This document shows positions 37,399 through 46,408 of a stretch of 64,000 nt of DNA, piece by piece. The stretch is from Rhodanobacter sp. LX-99. GTDB taxonomy: Bacteria > Pseudomonadota > Gammaproteobacteria > Xanthomonadales > Rhodanobacteraceae. Position 1 is the first letter of the stretch; the number at the start of each line of letters is the position of its first letter. The notes beneath the pieces are model-generated. The model was given only the letters and a program-made list of their open reading frames with translations. It did not search any database and had not been told where the DNA came from. The stretch lies in contig NZ_JAHFVL010000001.1 of assembly GCF_018599185.1 (NCBI RefSeq), forward strand, positions 868,001 through 932,000, given 5' to 3'. A program made the translations under genes and the position numbers.

Positions 37399-39042
37399 AT
37401 GGCCTTCCTGCAGGATTCACCGCAACTGCCGCACCCGTACCGCAGCGACCGTGCGCTGCTGGCCTTGCTCGACCGGGCGCTGCCGGCCGAGCGCCGCGCG
37501 GCGCTGGATGCCGACCTCGACGCGCTGGGCGACTACGCGTTGATGGCATGGCTGCGCGCATGCACCACGACGCGGCGCAAGCCGGTGCTCACGCAGTGGG
37601 ATGCGTGGGGTCGGCGGGTGGATCGCATCGAGCTGACGCCGGCGTGGCAGGAAGGCGCGGCGCTGACGACGCGGCATGCGGTACTCGCCGCCGGCCACGG
37701 CGACAGCGCGCACGGGCGGCTGGAGGAATTTGCCCGTGTCTACCTGTACCACCTCGCCAGCGAGTTCTACACCTGCCCGCTGGCGATGACCGACGGCGCC
37801 GCCACCGCGCTCAAGGCCTCCGGCAACCGCGAACTGATCGAGCGCGTGCTGCCGCATTTCCTCAGCCGCGATCCGGCCACGTTCTGGCTCAGTGGCCAAT
37901 GGATGACCGAGACCGCCGGTGGCTCCGACGTGGGAGATACCGAAACCCTCGCGCGGCAGGACGCCGCCGGCCAGTGGCGGCTGTACGGCCGCAAGTGGTT
38001 CAGCTCGGCGGTGGTCGGCGAGGCGGCGCTGGCGCTGGCGCGGCCCGAAGGCGCGGCTGCCGCGGGCACCGCGGCGCTGGCGCTGTTCTACGTGGAGACG
38101 ATGGACGGCGCGCGGCGCAAGAGCGAACTGGTGATCGACCGCCTGAAGGACAAGCTCGGCACGCAGGAATTGCCCACCGCGGAAATCCATCTGGACGGCC
38201 TGCCCGCCTGGCCGCTGGGCGAGCTTGCCAACGGCGTGCGCCAGGTGGCGCCGATGCTCAACGTCACGCGCACGTGGAACGCGGTCTGCGCGGTCGCCAG
38301 CATGGCCCGCGCGATCGCCCTGGCGCGCGACTTCGCCGGGCGCCGGCGCGCGTTTGGCCGTCCATTGATCGAGCAGCCGCTGCACGCGCAGACGCTGGCC
38401 GACATGCAGGCCGAGTTCGAGGGCGCGTTCGCGCTGGCGTTCGAAGTCGCGCACCTGCTGGGCCGGGTCGAACACGGCGCGGCGGCGCCGCACGAGGCCG
38501 AGTTGCTGCGCCTGCTCACGCCGCTGGCCAAGCTGTGGACCGGCAAGCTGGCGGTGCAGATGTGCTCGGAAGCGCTGGAGTGCTTCGGCGGCGCCGGCTA
38601 CATCGAGGACACCGGCCTGCCGCAGCTGCTGCGCGACGCGCAGGTGTACGCGATCTGGGAAGGCACCACCAACGTGCTGTCGCTGGACAGCCTGCGCGCG
38701 CTGGCCGGCGACAGCCTCGGCGCCTTGCGCACGGCCTGCGCGAGCTGGCTGGACGGCAACGACGACATGCACGCGGCCAGCGCGATCCGGCAGACGCTGG
38801 ACGCCGCGGCGCGCTGGCTCGACCAGCATGCGGCCGCGCGCGACACGCTGGAAGCCGGCGCGCGCGGCCTCGCCTTCACCCTGGCGCGCTGCGCCGCGGC
38901 GGCGCTGCTGGCACGCCAGGCCACCTGGTCGGATCGCCACGGCGACCGGCGCCCGGCCGCGGCGCGGCACCGCTTCGTCGCGCTGGGCCTCGACCGGCTG
39001 GTCGCACCGGACGCCGACAACACCGCCCTGCTGCTGGGCTGA
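37399..39042 (+). CDS. Acyl-CoA dehydrogenase, AidB-like
   Basis: Flavoprotein of 547 residues from the ATG at 37399 (GGACGGAG upstream). It shows the FAD/substrate segments QWMTETAGGSDVGDTET and YGRKWFSSAV, the VCAVASMARAIALARDFAGRRRAFGRPL helix, and the EALECFGGAGYIEDTGLPQLLRDAQVYAIWEGTTN block with the catalytic-site stretch typical of AidB and related long ACADs. The extra C-terminal helical region after about 460 fits the AidB subgroup. Confidence 0.92.
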   Translation: MAFLQDSPQLPHPYRSDRALLALLDRALPAERRAALDADLDALGDYALMAWLRACTTTRRKPVLTQWDAWGRRVDRIELTPAWQEGAALTTRHAVLAAGHGDSAHGRLEEFARVYLYHLASEFYTCPLAMTDGAATALKASGNRELIERVLPHFLSRDPATFWLSGQWMTETAGGSDVGDTETLARQDAAGQWRLYGRKWFSSAVVGEAALALARPEGAAAAGTAALALFYVETMDGARRKSELVIDRLKDKLGTQELPTAEIHLDGLPAWPLGELANGVRQVAPMLNVTRTWNAVCAVASMARAIALARDFAGRRRAFGRPLIEQPLHAQTLADMQAEFEGAFALAFEVAHLLGRVEHGAAAPHEAELLRLLTPLAKLWTGKLAVQMCSEALECFGGAGYIEDTGLPQLLRDAQVYAIWEGTTNVLSLDSLRALAGDSLGALRTACASWLDGNDDMHAASAIRQTLDAAARWLDQHAAARDTLEAGARGLAFTLARCAAAALLARQATWSDRHGDRRPAAARHRFVALGLDRLVAPDADNTALLLG

Positions 39043-39108
39043 CGCGCTCCGCCACCGATCCGCACCCGCACGGGCTAAAATGCCGGGACTCTCCCACGGC
39101 CCACCGAC

Positions 39109-39600
39109 ATGCAGCACCTGACCATCGTCACCACCGGCGGCACCATCGACAAGATCTACTTCGACGACAAGTCGGACTACAAGATCGGTGCGCCGCAGAT
39201 CGGCGAGATCCTCGGCCAGCTCGGCGTGGCGTTCCAGTTCGACGTGATCCCGATCCTGCGCAAGGACAGCCTGCACATGGGCGCCGAGGACCGCGCGCTG
39301 GTGCGCTCGACGATCGAGGCGCAGCCGCATCGCCACGTGCTGGTCACCCACGGCACCGACACCATGGTCGAGACCGCGCGCGAACTGGCCAGCATCAAGG
39401 GCAAGGTGATCGTGTTGACCGGCGCGCTGAACCCGGCGCGCTTCCAGGGCTCCGACGCGGTGTTCAACATCGGCTGCGCGGTGGCCGCGGTGCAGACCCT
39501 GCCCGACGGCGTCTACATCGCCATGAACGGCCGCGTGTGGGACCCGGCCAAGGTGCGCAAGAACCGCGACGCCAACCGCTTCGAGGAAGCCGCCGGCTGA
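39109..39600 (+). CDS. Short asparaginase-domain protein
   Basis: 163 residues covering only the N-terminal domain of type I/II asparaginases: TTGGTIDKIYFDD with the nucleophile Thr, and THGTDTMVETA with Thr/Asp of the second triad. A normal asparaginase has about 330 residues with a second domain completing the dimer site, so this is a recognised short family whose reaction is uncertain. It is 66 bp from the acyl-CoA dehydrogenase stop, with its own start region. Confidence 0.88.
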   Translation: MQHLTIVTTGGTIDKIYFDDKSDYKIGAPQIGEILGQLGVAFQFDVIPILRKDSLHMGAEDRALVRSTIEAQPHRHVLVTHGTDTMVETARELASIKGKVIVLTGALNPARFQGSDAVFNIGCAVAAVQTLPDGVYIAMNGRVWDPAKVRKNRDANRFEEAAG

Positions 39601-39612
39601 CTTTCGCGCATG

Positions 39613-39644
39613 AAAAACGGGCCCGGTCGATCCGACCGGGCCCG
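39613..39644 (-). terminator. Terminator of the M4 protease gene
   Basis: A perfect 12-bp stem (CGGGCCCGGTCG / CGACCGGGCCCG) with a 3-nt loop. On the minus strand it is followed by five U (A run at 39613-39617). It lies 60 bp after the protease stop and also sits at the end of the convergent asparaginase gene. Confidence 0.88.
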
Positions 39645-39703
39645 CGTTGCCGATTACTGCTCCTTGAGTGAAACGGCGGACCGTCCCTGGCCCGTCAGGG
39701 GGC

Positions 39704-41842
39704 CTACCAGGTGGCTTTCAGCGACACGCCGGAGAAGGCCGTGTAGCCGCGCACCTTGATGTAGTACGTACCCGAGGCCGCGCTGAACGAGCAGGTCTCG
39801 TTGTTGCCGGTCCGGTACGGGCGGCAGTCGTAGCTGCTGGTGGTCGGCGCCGAACCCTTCTTGACGTACAGGTCTGCATCGCCGGTGCCGCTGGAGATCG
39901 CGATCGCCAGGTTGCTGCCCGACGGCACGGTGACCGTGTAGCTGAGCTCCTGGCCCGAGGAACCGGCCAGGCCGGTTACCGGCACGCCGTTCTGCAGGCC
40001 ACCGGTACCGCCGCCGGTGCTGTAGGACGCCTTGACGGTGACGCCGGAGTACGCCGAGTAGCCGTGCACCTTGATGTAGTACTTGCCGGCCTGCGGCGCG
40101 GCCACGGTGCAGCTTTCCGCATTGCCGGCCTTGTACGGGCGGCAGTCGTAGCTGCTGGTGGTCGGCGCACTGCCGAACTTGGTGTACAGGTCGGCATCGC
40201 CGGTGCCGCCGGAGATCGACATCACCAGGTTGCTGGCGCCGGCCGGCACGGTGATGAAGTAGTCGTTGTCGCCGCCCGCGGCCGCGGCCACGCCGGTGAC
40301 GCCCACGTTGTTCTGCAGCTCGGTGGTGGTACCGCCACCGCCGCCGCCCGCGCAGCTCACGCCCACGCCAGTGAAGGCGGCGATCACGTCGTTCGCGTTG
40401 TAGCCCAGGTCGGTTGCCGCCGATTCCACGCCGCAGGCGCCGGAGTTGAAGGTGGACGTGGCCGTCCAGTACGACTTGTTGGCGAGCGCGAAAGCCTGGA
40501 ACGCCTTCTTCACGTCCCAGCCGCTGGTCTTGGCCAGCAGGCAGAACGCCTTGTTGTACACGCCGCTGGTGTAATGCACGTCCATGCTGGAGGTGTAGTT
40601 CGCGGCGTTGTCGATCGAGCCGCCGTCCTGCGGCGGGTTGCACATGTAGCGCAGCGCGTCGCCGATGCCGGCGCTGGTCTTGACGATGTCCGCACCGACC
40701 AGGAAGTCGGCGGCGCCGCGGTCGTAGAACTCGGCCGCTTCGCCGGCGATGTCCGAATACGCCTCGTTCATGCCGCCGGACTGGCCGCTGTATTCCAGGG
40801 CCGAGTTCTGCTCGGTGTAGCCGTGGCTGATCTCGTGGCTGGTCACGTCCAGCGACACCAGCGGGTAGAACGTGCTGGCGCCGTCGCCGAAGTACATCGC
40901 GCTGCCGTTCCAGAACGCGTTCTCGTAGTTCGACTTGTAGTGCACGTTCATCACCAGCTGGATGCTCAGCGGTGCCGCGCCGGTGTAGGCGGTGTACATG
41001 TCATGCACCACGCCGCCGAAATGATGCGCGTCGTTGACCGGCGAATAGGCGCCGTTGATCGCGTCGGTGTCGCTGTTCGGGCAGGTGAAGCTGACCACCG
41101 AGCCGCTGGTGCCCTGGTGCAGGTTGTTGGTCTTGACGTTGGCGTTCTGCAGCGTGCAGGTGCTGCCGGACTGGGTCACGTCGAGTGCGGCGTAGTCGGT
41201 GCCGTAGAGGTACTTGCCGGTCTTGGTGTTGCCGCCGGGGCCGGTGGCGGAGGCGTCGGTCAGGCCGTTCCAGCTCTTGATCACCTCGCCGGTGTTGGCG
41301 TCGACGATCGCGGTCGGGCGCGACGGATTCGCGCCGCCGACGAAGTAGGACACGCGGTAGACCAGGCGTGCCGTGCCGTTGTCCTGCGGATACACGAACA
41401 GGTCGGTCTTCTGGTTGCTGACGGCGGCGCCACCGATCAGGGTGGTGTGCGCGTGCGACTGCAGCGCCGCGATGGCGCGGGCTGCATTCAGCTTCGGCGC
41501 GACCGAGGCCAGGCCGAGCTGGGCGTCCTGCATCAGCTCGCCAGTGGCACGCAGCGCATTGCCATTGGCGTCCTGCACCACGGCAATGCTGCGGCCGTAA
41601 ACCGGCACGCCGCGGAACATCTGCTGCTGACGCACGACCTTGTGCCCGCCGGAGATGGCCACCGCACTGCGCGGCACCAGCGACATGTTCTGGCCAAGGT
41701 TCAGTTGGGCAGCCAGCGAACTGGCCGGCACCGCACCGAGGTTCTGTGCATGCAAGGTCTTCGTGTTGGCGGCAGTGGCCACGGACGCCGTGGCCATGCC
41801 GATCGCGGCGACCAGCAATTTCAGACGGTAATGATTGGGCAT
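39704..41842 (-). CDS. Secreted M4 metallopeptidase (thermolysin-like) with two PPC domains
   Basis: 712 residues: a signal peptide (about 1-25, ending TAA/NTK), an FTP/PepSY-type propeptide (about 40-190), an M4 catalytic domain (about 205-495) with zinc motif HEISH (336-340) and NEAYSD (359-364), a Gly-rich linker, and two C-terminal PPC domains (about 510-605 and 618-712). The two PPC domains are paralogous: both have SYDCRPY and a Cys pair. It probably degrades extracellular protein. A CRP-like palindrome and a reverse-strand terminator lie upstream. Confidence 0.95.
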   Translation of the reverse strand: MPNHYRLKLLVAAIGMATASVATAANTKTLHAQNLGAVPASSLAAQLNLGQNMSLVPRSAVAISGGHKVVRQQQMFRGVPVYGRSIAVVQDANGNALRATGELMQDAQLGLASVAPKLNAARAIAALQSHAHTTLIGGAAVSNQKTDLFVYPQDNGTARLVYRVSYFVGGANPSRPTAIVDANTGEVIKSWNGLTDASATGPGGNTKTGKYLYGTDYAALDVTQSGSTCTLQNANVKTNNLHQGTSGSVVSFTCPNSDTDAINGAYSPVNDAHHFGGVVHDMYTAYTGAAPLSIQLVMNVHYKSNYENAFWNGSAMYFGDGASTFYPLVSLDVTSHEISHGYTEQNSALEYSGQSGGMNEAYSDIAGEAAEFYDRGAADFLVGADIVKTSAGIGDALRYMCNPPQDGGSIDNAANYTSSMDVHYTSGVYNKAFCLLAKTSGWDVKKAFQAFALANKSYWTATSTFNSGACGVESAATDLGYNANDVIAAFTGVGVSCAGGGGGGTTTELQNNVGVTGVAAAAGGDNDYFITVPAGASNLVMSISGGTGDADLYTKFGSAPTTSSYDCRPYKAGNAESCTVAAPQAGKYYIKVHGYSAYSGVTVKASYSTGGGTGGLQNGVPVTGLAGSSGQELSYTVTVPSGSNLAIAISSGTGDADLYVKKGSAPTTSSYDCRPYRTGNNETCSFSAASGTYYIKVRGYTAFSGVSLKATW

Positions 41843-41913
41843 TGAAAACTCCTAGACACTATTTTTCGGGACGAACGGGCCCGATGCGGCCACGTAGACC
41901 CCATGCAAGAATT

Positions 41914-41941
41914 GCCGTGCGAGGCACGGCCCCTTTTTTTT
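41914..41941 (+). terminator. Plus-strand intrinsic terminator upstream of the M4 gene
   Basis: GCCGTGC, GAG loop, GCACGGC, then CCC and eight T: a compact stem plus U-run on the plus strand, with no plus-strand gene to end. On the opposite strand it lies in the M4 gene 5' region. Confidence 0.6.
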
Positions 41942-42141
41942 CGTGTGCTGTCTAGCGATCCCAAAGTACGTCCGGCTCGGCTGCCTCCCCCTGGCATTCC
42001 GTTGCATGGGCAGCGCGTGGACGCGTAGTTGCAAGACGGCGATCACGCCGCCAAAGGATCATCCGTCAACCTCCCCGATGACGAATCCGGTTACGTTATT
42101 CCTTGCGAAGCATCGCAACAATCTGACTTTTTCCTACGCAA

Positions 42142-42157
42142 GGTGACAGCAGTCACA
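42142..42157. promoter_or_regulatory. CRP/Clp-type binding palindrome
   Basis: GGTGA-CAGCAG-TCACA matches the CRP consensus TGTGA-N6-TCACA with one mismatch. In Xanthomonas the CRP-like protein Clp controls extracellular proteases, so a role for the M4 gene 300 bp away is plausible but unproven. Confidence 0.4.
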
Positions 42158-42323
42158 GGGCGCGGGATCTGCGGCGTCACGGGCGTGAACGACGCGCGAA
42201 GAAAAAGTGACGGCGCGTGCGACACGCCGCCGCGTGCCACGAAGTCGGCAGTCATGCGGGAATGGATGGAATGCGCGCGACCGGGAAGTCCCCGGCAACT
42301 TTCGCGGGCACGGCTGCTCGGAG

Positions 42324-42881
42324 TCAGAGCATGCCGGTTTCGAGCTTCGCCGCGTCGGACATCATCGAATGGGTCCACGGCGGGTCGAACACCAGGTCCA
42401 CATCCGCCTCGACCACCGTGGGAATCATCTCCAGCTTGGTGCGTGCGTCGTCGACCAGGATGTCGCCCATGCCGCAACCGGGCGCGGTCAGGGTGAGCTT
42501 CACGTAGACCTTGCGCTCGCCGGATTCGGTCTGCTCCAGGCTGAGGTCGTAGACCAGCCCCAGCTCAACCACGTTCACCGGGATCTCCGGATCGAACACG
42601 GTGCGCAACTGGTCCCACGCCAGTTTTTCCACGTCCTCGTTGGTGGCGTTCGCCGGCACCTCGATCGGCGCCGGCCGTTCCTTGCCCAGTGCGTCGGCGT
42701 CGTCGCCGGCGATGCGGAACAGGTTGCCTTCCACGTAGACGGTGAAGCTGCCGCCCAGCGCCTGGGTGATGTAGCCGATCTGGCCGGCCGGCAGGGTCAC
42801 CACGTCGCCTTGCGGCACCATCACGGCGCTGCAATCGCGCATCAAAGTGAAGGGTTCGCTGCTCAGACTGAAACCGCTCAT
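42324..42881 (-). CDS. sufT: Probable Fe-S cluster assembly protein SufT
   Basis: 185 residues from the ATG at 42881. The N-terminal part is a small beta domain (about 15-75); the C-terminal MIP18/DUF59 domain contains LRTVFDPEIPVNVVELGLVYDL and the LTLTAPGCGMGDILVDDARTKL stretch with the conserved Cys. SufT-type proteins help maturate Fe-S proteins. No suf genes are adjacent. Confidence 0.85.
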   Translation of the reverse strand: MSGFSLSSEPFTLMRDCSAVMVPQGDVVTLPAGQIGYITQALGGSFTVYVEGNLFRIAGDDADALGKERPAPIEVPANATNEDVEKLAWDQLRTVFDPEIPVNVVELGLVYDLSLEQTESGERKVYVKLTLTAPGCGMGDILVDDARTKLEMIPTVVEADVDLVFDPPWTHSMMSDAAKLETGML

Positions 42882-43073
42882 GCCAACGCCAATCCTGTAT
42901 CTGCGGGCACGGCCATGCGTCGAACCCTGGTTGTCTATTATGCCGTCCGCCGCGCGCGGCCGCTTGTCCCAGATCAGGCCGGAACCACGGAAACTCAAGG
43001 GAACACGCGCCGGCAACACGTTATGATGGCCGCTTTATCCGACGGAAAAACGCATGCGCCCTGCCCTCCTGAC

Positions 43074-43514
43074 ATGTCGTCGCCGATGAGCGTGCGCACC
43101 GTATCGCTGTCGGTGTTCGTGCTGTTCAGCGCCGCCATGCTGGGACTGGCCGCCGGCGCCGTCTGGATGGTGATGGCGCTGTACCTGCGGCACCCGCTGC
43201 CGTGGCTGGCGTTGCCGATCGGCGCGCTGCTGGCCTGGACCATCCGCGCCGGCGTGCGCCCGGCCGGCACCAGCGCGGCGCTGCTGGCCGCGGGCGCCAC
43301 CTTGCTGGCTGCGTTCTACGTCAACGTGCTGATCGCCGGCGTATTGATCGCCGGCAACATGGGCATGGGCCTGATCGAGGCAATGCGCACCGCCGGCCTC
43401 GGCATGCTGTGGCAACTGGCACGGATGGCGCTGTCGCCGGCGGATTTCGGCTATGCCGCGCTGGGCATGCTGCTGGCCGCGTGGCTGGCCTGGCGCCAGC
43501 CGCGCCGGCGTTGA
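43074..43514 (+). CDS. Small hypothetical membrane protein
   Basis: 146 residues, mostly hydrophobic, with four predicted transmembrane helices (about 10-33, 40-54, 63-90 and 118-140). No domain recognised. The start could be this ATG or one 12 nt later; neither has a strong ribosome-binding site. It converges on pntB with a 16-bp gap. Coding status is supported by the clear alternation of helices and loops. Confidence 0.65.
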   Translation: MSSPMSVRTVSLSVFVLFSAAMLGLAAGAVWMVMALYLRHPLPWLALPIGALLAWTIRAGVRPAGTSAALLAAGATLLAAFYVNVLIAGVLIAGNMGMGLIEAMRTAGLGMLWQLARMALSPADFGYAALGMLLAAWLAWRQPRRR

Positions 43515-43530
43515 AGCGGCCCATCGCCGA

Positions 43531-44988
43531 TCAGGCGTCGATCTCCTTCAGCGACGCCACCAGCTCGCCCACCGCCGCCTGGCCATCGCCGTACAGCATG
43601 CGCGTGTTGTCGGCGTAGAACAGCGCGTTCTCGATGCCGGCAAAGCCGGTGCCCTTGCCGCGCTTGATCACGATCACGTGCTTCGCCGCGCTGACGTCGA
43701 GAATCGGCATGCCATAGATCGGCGAGGCCGGATCGGTCTTCGCCAGCGGGTTGACCACGTCGTTCGCGCCGATCACCAGCGCCACGTCGGTGGCCGGAAA
43801 CTCCGGATTGATGTCGTCCATGTCGGCGATCAGGTCGTACGGCACGCCGGCCTCGGCCAGCAGCACGTTCATGTGCCCGGGCATGCGGCCGGCCACCGGG
43901 TGGATCGCGAACTTCACCTTCACCCCGCGCTTGATCAGCAGCTGAGCGAACTCCCACACCTTGTGCTGCGCCTGCGCCACCGCCAGGCCGTAGCCGGGCA
44001 CGATCACCACGCGCTCGGCGTACGCCATCATCACCGCCGCGTCGCTGGCGTCGACCGGTTTCTGCGCGCCCTCGATCGCCTGCGCCTCGCCGCCGGCCGC
44101 ACCGAAGCTGCCGAACAGCACGTTGCCGATCGAACGGTTCATCGCCTTGGCCATCAACTGGGTCAGCAGCGTACCGGCCGCGCCGACCACGGTGCCGGCG
44201 ATGATCATCGCCTCGTTGCCCAGCACGAACCCCTCGAACGCCACCGCCAGGCCGGTGAACGCGTTGTACAGCGAGATCACCACCGGCATGTCGGCGCCGC
44301 CGATCGGCAAGGTCATCATCAGGCCGAACAGCAGCGCCAGCGCGAAGAACAGCGCGATCAACGGCACGCTGGCGTGGCTTGTCGCCAGCAGCACGCCCAC
44401 GACCACCGCCGCCGCCAGCAGCAACAGGTTGGCCACGCGCTGGCCGGGGAACACGAAGCGCTTGTCCAGCCAGCCCTGCAGCTTCGCGAACGCGATCAGC
44501 GAGCCGGAGAAGCTCACCGCGCCGATCAGCGCACCGAGCACGCCCAGCGCCAGCTCGGTCGGCGACAGCGTGGGCGGCAGGCCGTTCACCGCCCAGGCTT
44601 CCGGCCGCAGCGGCGAGGTATCCGGCACCGCTTGCAGCAGGCCCAGTCCGCGTGCGTAGCCGATCAGCTCGACCGCGCCGATCGCCGCTGCCGCACCGCC
44701 GCCCATGCCGTTGTACAGCGCCACCATCTGCGGCATCGCGGTCATCGCCACGCGGCGGCCGCTCCACCAGGCGGCGGCCACGCCGACCAGCACCGCGGCG
44801 ACGATCAGCCCGCGGTTGTGCATGTCCGGCAGGAAGAACGTGGCCAGCACCGCCAGCAGCATGCCGAAGCCGGCCCAGACGATGCCGCCGCGCGCGGTGC
44901 GCGGCGAACTCATGCGCTTGAGGCCCAGGATGAACAGCAGCGCGGCAAGGAAATAACAGGCCTTGATCAACGTCGGCAACCAGGCCAT
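43531..44988 (-). CDS. pntB: NAD(P)(+) transhydrogenase subunit beta
   Basis: Inner-membrane proton-pumping transhydrogenase: membrane domain (about 1-260, eight helices) plus the NADP-binding dIII domain (about 300-485) with VPGYGLAVAQAQHKVWE, GRMPGHMNVLLAEAGVPYD, and DMDDINPEF. The ATG at 44988 shares one base with the pntAb stop (TGATG). It makes NADPH from NADH using the proton gradient. Confidence 0.96.
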   Translation of the reverse strand: MAWLPTLIKACYFLAALLFILGLKRMSSPRTARGGIVWAGFGMLLAVLATFFLPDMHNRGLIVAAVLVGVAAAWWSGRRVAMTAMPQMVALYNGMGGGAAAAIGAVELIGYARGLGLLQAVPDTSPLRPEAWAVNGLPPTLSPTELALGVLGALIGAVSFSGSLIAFAKLQGWLDKRFVFPGQRVANLLLLAAAVVVGVLLATSHASVPLIALFFALALLFGLMMTLPIGGADMPVVISLYNAFTGLAVAFEGFVLGNEAMIIAGTVVGAAGTLLTQLMAKAMNRSIGNVLFGSFGAAGGEAQAIEGAQKPVDASDAAVMMAYAERVVIVPGYGLAVAQAQHKVWEFAQLLIKRGVKVKFAIHPVAGRMPGHMNVLLAEAGVPYDLIADMDDINPEFPATDVALVIGANDVVNPLAKTDPASPIYGMPILDVSAAKHVIVIKRGKGTGFAGIENALFYADNTRMLYGDGQAAVGELVASLKEIDA

Positions 44989-45293
44989 CACCTGGCTCCC
45001 TTGCCGGCGTCCGGCTTGCTGGACTTGAACATCTCCAGCATCCGCTCGGTCACCACGTAGCCGCCGGCGGCGTTGCCCGCGCCCAGCAGCACGCCGACGA
45101 AGCCGATCGTCATCTCGAATGGCGTCTGCGCATGGCCTAGCGCGATCATCGCCCCGACCAGCACAATGCCGTGCACGAAGTTGGAGCCGGACATCAGCGG
45201 CGTGTGCAGGATCACCGGCACCCGCGCGATGATTTCATAGCCGGTAAACGCGGCCAGCATGAAGATATACAGCGCCAGGAAACCGTCGATCAT
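44988..45293 (-). CDS. pntAb: NAD(P) transhydrogenase subunit alpha 2 (membrane part)
   Basis: 101 residues with three transmembrane helices (about 2-22, 38-56 and 61-82), corresponding to the C-terminal membrane part of E. coli PntA. It shows RVPVILHTPLMSGSNFVHGIV. The split PntAa/PntAb form is normal for this group, but here PntAa is 1.7 kb away. Confidence 0.94.
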   Translation of the reverse strand: MIDGFLALYIFMLAAFTGYEIIARVPVILHTPLMSGSNFVHGIVLVGAMIALGHAQTPFEMTIGFVGVLLGAGNAAGGYVVTERMLEMFKSSKPDAGKGAR

Positions 45294-45443
45294 GACCCCA
45301 TCCCCCGTGAGAGCCGCCCGCCAGGACGTCGAGTTCGCATCATACGGGTGCGGGTCAACCCGTGCGAGCCTGCCGCGTTGAATATCGGGAACCCACCGAC
45401 GGAGCCCGAGGATGCTGCACCCGACGCCGCGGCCGACGAGTCC

Positions 45444-46028
45444 ATGAACAGCGTGGTCGGCACGCTCGACACGGACCTGCTCGGCGACGCCCGCGAAACG
45501 CCCGCCACGCTGGATGCGTTCCTGGCGCAGGTCGAGCGGCGCGCGTTCCGCATGGCCGAGCTGCAGCTGCGCCACCGCGAGGACGCCATGGACGCGGTGC
45601 AGGACGCCATGCTGCGGCTGGTCAGGCATTACCGCGACAAGCCCGCCGCGGAATGGGCGCCGCTGTTCTGGGGCATCCTGCGCCGGCGCGTCGTCGACCT
45701 GCAGCGCCGCCGCAAGGTGCGCTCGATCGTGGTGGGCTGGCTCGGCGGCGGCCGCGACGACGACGGCGACGAGATGCCCTCGTGGGAGCCGGCCGACCCC
45801 GGCCAGGATCCGCTGGGCCGCCTGCACGACGTGCAGTCGTACGCGGACATGGCCGCCGCGGTCAGGCAGCTGCCGCAGCGCCAGCGCGAGGCCTTCATGC
45901 TGCGCATGCTGGAAGGACTGGACGTGGCGGAAACCGCCCGCGCCATGGGCTGCTCCGAAGGCAGCGTGAAAACCCATCTGTCGCGCGCGATGCACCATCT
46001 GCGCGACCAACTGGAGGACTGGCGATGA
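45444..46028 (+). CDS. RNA polymerase ECF-type sigma factor
   Basis: 194 residues from the ATG at 45444; a TTG at 45378 is a possible earlier start. Region 2 includes HREDAMDAVQDAMLRLVRHY and region 4 LPQRQREAFMLRMLEGLDVAETARAMGCSEGSVKTHLSRA. The stop overlaps the next gene by 4 bp. It lies inside the pnt locus on the opposite strand. Confidence 0.9.
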   Translation: MNSVVGTLDTDLLGDARETPATLDAFLAQVERRAFRMAELQLRHREDAMDAVQDAMLRLVRHYRDKPAAEWAPLFWGILRRRVVDLQRRRKVRSIVVGWLGGGRDDDGDEMPSWEPADPGQDPLGRLHDVQSYADMAAAVRQLPQRQREAFMLRMLEGLDVAETARAMGCSEGSVKTHLSRAMHHLRDQLEDWR

Positions 46029-46405
46029 CTTCGCCCGACGAACATTTCGAACAGCGCGCCCGCGAACTCTGGCGCGAGGCTGCCCAGCGCATCGACCCGG
46101 CCACCGCCGGACGCCTGCGCGCGGCCCGGCGGCAGGCGCTGGAGACAGCCAAGGCGCCCGCGCACCGCGCCGTCCGCTGGCTGATCCCCACCGGCGCCTT
46201 CGCCGCGATCGCGCTGGCCGCGATGATGGTGTGGCAGCCGCTGCCGCAGCACCACGCGGCCAGCGCGATGCACGCCGCCAGCGGCGCCGACGACCTGGAC
46301 AACGAGTTGCCGCCGGATGCCGACAAGACCGATCCGAACCTCTACCAGAACCTCGACTTCTACGGCTGGCTGGCTTCCACCGACAGCCACACGGCAGCCC
46401 GCTGA
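46025..46405 (+). CDS. Putative anti-sigma factor (small membrane protein)
   Basis: 126 residues: an N-terminal helix with FEQRARELWREAAQRID, one transmembrane helix (about 48-68, WLIPTGAFAAIALAAMMVW), and an acidic periplasmic tail ending DFYGWLAST. The position (ATGA overlap with the sigma gene) and topology suggest it controls the sigma factor. No zinc-binding motif is seen. Confidence 0.75.
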   Translation: MTSPDEHFEQRARELWREAAQRIDPATAGRLRAARRQALETAKAPAHRAVRWLIPTGAFAAIALAAMMVWQPLPQHHAASAMHAASGADDLDNELPPDADKTDPNLYQNLDFYGWLASTDSHTAAR

Positions 46406-46408
46406 GCC

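Larger units (their letters stand above)
41843..42323. other. Long upstream region of the M4 protease gene
   Basis: 481 bp without a credible gene. It contains a plus-strand terminator-like hairpin (41914-41941) and a CRP/Clp-like palindrome (42142-42157). The remainder has no pattern I can name. Confidence 0.5.

Noticed and set aside
45171..45443. Longer N-terminus for the sigma factor
   Set aside because: The extra residues run antisense to pntAb and are His/Arg-rich shadow sequence; the sigma domain starts after 45444.
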